Part shown: positions 16,744 to 19,757 of the stretch, piece by piece
How positions within the stretch are numbered: the first letter of the stretch is position 1
Layout: each line of letters opens with the position of its first letter
NCBI GenBank assembly: GCA_946885645.1
Contig: CAMPGU010000041.1
Span: 1 to 19,757, forward strand
DNA length: 19,757 nt
DNA from: an uncultured Haloferula sp.
GTDB lineage: Bacteria; Verrucomicrobiota; Verrucomicrobiae; Verrucomicrobiales; Akkermansiaceae
Direction: 5' to 3'
Notes under the pieces: model-generated
Told to the model about the DNA's origin: nothing
The model's input: the letters and a program-made list of their open reading frames with translations, nothing else
The model's database searches: none
Translations under genes and position numbers: made by a program

Positions 16744-17397
16744 CTATGCGGACGCGTCCGGATCCCGCTTCATATACTTCAGCACCGCTTCCGTCCGGGT
16801 CCGCACATGGAGCTTACGGTAGATGTTTCCCAAATGGAAACTGACCGTTTCCATCCTCACTCCCAATTCATGCGCGATCTCCTTGTAGAAGTATCCTTTA
16901 GCCAGAAGATCGAGCGTTTCCCGCTCCCGCTGAGTGAGATGATACTCCTCGTCCGGCTCCGCCACCGGATACTGGAAGTGCTGTACCACCTTCCTCGCGA
17001 TGCCGCTGGACATCGGCGAGCCTCCGGCCACGACATCTTCCAGAGACTCCAGCAGCTTCGCGTCGATGTCCCGCTTCAGCACATATCCGGAAGCGCCCGC
17101 AGCCAGGGCCTCGAAGACGCGGTCGGCATCCTCGAAGACGGTGACCATGAGGAATTGGGTCTGCGGGCACAGAGGCTTCAGCTTCCTGAGCAACTGGATG
17201 CCGGAAAGCCCGGGGAGCTGGATATCCACCACGCAGGCGTCGGGCGGCTCTTTCTGAATTCCGGCCAGAGCGGACTCGGCGCGGCCGAAGCAACCGGTGA
17301 CTATCCACCGTTCCGAGTTGGAAATGGTTTCCCGGAACGATTCGCGCAGGGCGGAGTCGTCTTCTACGATGGCGATGGTGCGCTTCGCGGAATTCAT
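16744..17397 (-). CDS. NarL/FixJ-family response regulator
   Basis: The protein has 217 residues. The receiver domain (about 6-125) has acidic Glu12, Asp13 and Asp14, phospho-acceptor Asp58 in VVDIQLPG, Thr86 and Lys108. The LuxR-type HTH (about 153-210) reads LTQRERETLDLLAKGYFYKEIA followed by GVRMETVSFHLGNIYRKL, close to consensus (the usual NKEIA is YKEIA). The start at 17397 is chosen because ATG overlaps the kinase TGA by 4 bases (ATGA), the classic coupling; a start 12 codons upstream would lie within the kinase. It should be phosphorylated by the kinase encoded just upstream and bind DNA as a dimer. The gap to the next gene carries palindromes that it could bind (inference). Confidence 0.95.
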   Translation of the reverse strand: MNSAKRTIAIVEDDSALRESFRETISNSERWIVTGCFGRAESALAGIQKEPPDACVVDIQLPGLSGIQLLRKLKPLCPQTQFLMVTVFEDADRVFEALAAGASGYVLKRDIDAKLLESLEDVVAGGSPMSSGIARKVVQHFQYPVAEPDEEYHLTQRERETLDLLAKGYFYKEIAHELGVRMETVSFHLGNIYRKLHVRTRTEAVLKYMKRDPDASA

Positions 17398-19757
17398 GCT
17401 CCCGGGAATGCCGCAACTTCCGGGAGCTGGCAACGGAAGACCGCGTGCGTGCCTTTCCCCGGCACCGACTCGATGGAGCAGGAGCCGCCGAGTTCCTGCA
17501 AGCGTGCGGCGAGGTTATGCAGCCCGTTTCCTTCCCGCGGTGCCCCGGGGTCGAATCCCCGCCCGTTGTCGGTCACTTCGGCGATCAGTTCGTTGCCATC
17601 CAGACGCAGGCTGAAGATGACTTCGCAGGGTCCCGCGTGCTTCAGCACATTGTGCAGCGCCTCCTTCACCCCGAGGGCGAAGTGATGCCGGAAATCCGAC
17701 ATCACGGGGAGAGCCGGAAGATTTTGCGGGATATCGATCCGCAGCTTTACCGGGCTGTCCCGGAAGATTTCCTGCGCCACAGCCGAAAGGTGCACGGCGA
17801 GGTGATCGAGGGTGTCGTTCGAGGGATTCACCGCCCACACCAAGCCGTCCATCGCGTTGACCAGATCGCGCGCGGCGGACTCCATCCGCACGACTTGCAT
17901 GCGCGCTTTTTCGGGATCGCCGTCGATCGCCCGCCTCACGAAGGAGGCCGCCAGATTCAGCACGGTCACCCGCGTGCCCAGGTCGTCGTGCATGTCCCGC
18001 GCGATCCGGGCGCGGTCCTTTTCGAGCGCGTGCTGGAGCTTGATCGCCGCCAACCTGTGCCGGGCGCGCCGCCGGTAAAAGGCGAAGAAAAGGAGCCCGA
18101 TCGCCAGCCCGCACGCCGCGAGCACGGCGGGCAAAAACCAGCCGTGCTTCCAGAATGGCTGCCGGATTTCGATGGGCACCACGACCTGTGCGGTCGCCGG
18201 GCCCGTCTCGGTGCCGATCGCGATGGCGCGGAAGGTGTAACGACCGGAGGGGACGTTCATGTAGGTCGCCCGCAAGGAGGCCCCCGGAATGACGTTGAAG
18301 GCTTCCGACCAGCCCAGAAGGAAAGTTTCGCCCCCTTTTCCCGGCATTACCCCGATCTCCCGCGTGGAAGTCCACATCGCCGAATGCCCCTGCTCGGCAT
18401 CGAGCAGGCCCAGAGCCGAGTTGCCGATGAGCTGCATCACCCGCGCGATGGCGGGCTCGGTGCCCCGCCGCTCCCAACCCGTAGGCACGCCGCCGATCTG
18501 CTCGATGCGTTCCCCGGCATCGACCCCGCCATTTGTCCAGAGATTGACCTCGGGCTCGGTCGAACGCGCCAGCGAGAAGTTGTCCAGAACCCAGGTGCCC
18601 GTGGTGTCGGGGGTGCCGGAGGAGATGGAAACGCGCAGTCTCCTCGTCATCTCCGGGACAAAGAGCGGCTCGATCCGCGGGGTCAATGGCGAGCTGAGCG
18701 CGTCCACCTCCCAGCCGCGGCTTGAACCCGTCACCGGAAACACGCTCCGCGCAAGCAAGGCTCCGGCCTGATCCAGCATCTCCCACTCCATCGTCATGCC
18801 GCGGGCGGAGGGATACCACTCGTCGTCCAGTCCCTCCAAACGACAGCGGACGGCGAGGGGATCCGCATTCACACCCGGGAGGAAGCCGAAATCGAAATCC
18901 AGGCGGTGAAGCCCGGCTCCGAGAACCAGAGGCTGCCCGAGATCGGGCATCGTCACCGGCAGCTCGCCCACCAGCACCTGGTGGAGCATCATCTCCAGCT
19001 TGCTTGGGCGCGGAGGCTCCCGCCTGGACAGCTCGTCGGCGAGACGCCTCGTTTCCTCGTTCACAAAGCAGAAGTCGTAGGGCTCCCTTGCCACGCTGCT
19101 GATCCTGACTTCATCGATGGAGCCGGGAAAAAATTCGGAGGGCCCGTTGACCGAGCTGAATTTTCCCGAATTCCCGATCGCGAAATCGCCCAGTCCGGCG
19201 GTAAGATCGGCGGTCAGGGTACCTTGGCCGATGAGGTTCGCCTCCTTGCTCCCCGACCCCAGCCGGGTCCAGTAGAGCTTCAGGTTGTTGACGACCGTTT
19301 CACGGCCGTCGTAGGCGACCGCGGCGTGGTACCACTCCCCGGTCCGGATCGCATGGACGCCGTGGGAGGGTATCGTGGCCAGGCCTCCCCCGCGCACGGC
19401 GTCCCCGAAGATGGGGAGAAAACTGAGGAAGCCGGGCTTTTCGATGCGGAAAATGAAGACGCGGTTTTCCGGGCTATCGTCGTCCATGCTCGCGATATCG
19501 AGCGCGAGGCCCTTCGATTCATGAGGGAGGAAATCCAGCTTCACGAGCGCCTCGATCGTAAAAGCCCCGTCCTTCCCCGAGACGGGAAAGGGAGGATCGA
19601 CATTGTCCCGCGCGCCGAAGTCGAGCTCGGGTTTTGCGAGGAGAATCGGCCCGTAAGGCTGGTACAGGTGCATCTGGTCCGCAGGCAGGTTGAACGCCAC
19701 CGCCGCACCGCTGCTCGGCTTGGTGAACGGGGCGCAAGCGGGGCAGCCCCCTTTGCC
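17394..19757 (-). CDS. Sensor histidine kinase with LamG and split Y_Y_Y sensor (5' end outside window)
   Basis: The frame is open to the window edge (787 residues, counted from the edge), so the true start is probably outside; a GTG at 19700 exists, but the upstream codons read as protein (GCPACAPF). Residues about 45-220 form a LamG-like jelly roll. A Y_Y_Y-like strand set with RLEGLDDEWY (about 272-315) is interrupted by about 175 residues with a galactose-binding-like look (TGTWVLDNFSLARS) before resuming at LRATYMNVPSGRYTFRAIA (about 492-517). A transmembrane helix lies at about 536-560. The HisKA_3 H-box RIARDMHDDLG holds His590. The N-box KEALHNVLKHA holds Asn703. The G1 box DNGRGFD and G2-like GNGLHNLAARL complete the HATPase domain. 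It likely senses an extracellular carbohydrate or protein and phosphorylates the coupled response regulator. Confidence 0.93.
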   Translation of the reverse strand, partial: GKGGCPACAPFTKPSSGAAVAFNLPADQMHLYQPYGPILLAKPELDFGARDNVDPPFPVSGKDGAFTIEALVKLDFLPHESKGLALDIASMDDDSPENRVFIFRIEKPGFLSFLPIFGDAVRGGGLATIPSHGVHAIRTGEWYHAAVAYDGRETVVNNLKLYWTRLGSGSKEANLIGQGTLTADLTAGLGDFAIGNSGKFSSVNGPSEFFPGSIDEVRISSVAREPYDFCFVNEETRRLADELSRREPPRPSKLEMMLHQVLVGELPVTMPDLGQPLVLGAGLHRLDFDFGFLPGVNADPLAVRCRLEGLDDEWYPSARGMTMEWEMLDQAGALLARSVFPVTGSSRGWEVDALSSPLTPRIEPLFVPEMTRRLRVSISSGTPDTTGTWVLDNFSLARSTEPEVNLWTNGGVDAGERIEQIGGVPTGWERRGTEPAIARVMQLIGNSALGLLDAEQGHSAMWTSTREIGVMPGKGGETFLLGWSEAFNVIPGASLRATYMNVPSGRYTFRAIAIGTETGPATAQVVVPIEIRQPFWKHGWFLPAVLAACGLAIGLLFFAFYRRRARHRLAAIKLQHALEKDRARIARDMHDDLGTRVTVLNLAASFVRRAIDGDPEKARMQVVRMESAARDLVNAMDGLVWAVNPSNDTLDHLAVHLSAVAQEIFRDSPVKLRIDIPQNLPALPVMSDFRHHFALGVKEALHNVLKHAGPCEVIFSLRLDGNELIAEVTDNGRGFDPGAPREGNGLHNLAARLQELGGSCSIESVPGKGTHAVFRCQLPEVAAFPGA
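17966..18010 (-). other. H-box of the kinase (phospho-acceptor His)
   Basis: This segment encodes RARIARDMHDDLGTRV, a standard HisKA_3/NarX-type dimerisation and phospho-transfer motif. The His codon is at 17990-17988. It sits about 30 residues after the transmembrane helix, as expected for a NarL-partner kinase. Confidence 0.85.

Noticed and set aside
17398..17433. Alternative response regulator start 12 codons upstream
   Set aside because: It would lie inside the kinase gene and add a Pro/Gly-rich tail; the ATGA overlap start fits the receiver-domain beginning much better.

Overview
The window is GC-rich bacterial DNA in which every gene I can support lies on the minus strand, so transcription runs from high to low coordinates. 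Several families point to Verrucomicrobia: a very long pseudopilin-like protein resembling Verru_Chthon cassette protein A, a Planctomycetes/Verrucomicrobia-type heme-binding CxxCH protein fused to DUF1080, a PATR (autotransporter-associated beta-strand repeat) protein, and a LamG/DxDxDG metalloprotease. A Luteolibacter/Haloferula-like Verrucomicrobiaceae genome is a reasonable guess from family content alone; I could not run a database search.

Layout in transcription order. (1) 19757-16744: a two-component pair. It consists of a membrane histidine kinase with a LamG-type and split Y_Y_Y-type extracellular sensor (its 5' end is outside the window) and a NarL-type response regulator whose ATG overlaps the kinase stop by 4 bases. 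(2) 16592-16743: a 152 bp AT-richer intergenic region with a perfect 16 bp palindrome and two further inverted repeats, the best candidate operator/promoter here. (3) 16591-8229: a tight run of four genes with 26, 11 and about 58 bp gaps. These are a short AraC-type regulator lacking a sensor domain, the Verru_Chthon A-like pseudopilin, a small secreted protein of unknown function, and a large secreted DUF1080 / heme-binding fusion. (4) 7977-4387: a secreted PATR adhesin-like protein, ended by a clear Rho-independent terminator at 4306-4341. (5) 4093-1: a secreted metzincin-like metalloprotease with PPC, cadherin-like and at least three LamG/calcium-binding repeats, running off the left edge.

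Nearly all products are predicted to be exported or to sense extracellular material, and LamG or carbohydrate-binding-like folds recur in the kinase, the heme fusion and the protease. A plausible reading (inference) is an extracellular glycan-sensing system next to secreted, surface-attached polysaccharide- and protein-handling machinery. A notable sequence-level pattern is that six of the seven visible gene starts have CCC or CCCA directly before the start codon and mostly lack a Shine-Dalgarno sequence. No tRNA, rRNA, CRISPR array or insertion sequence was seen.
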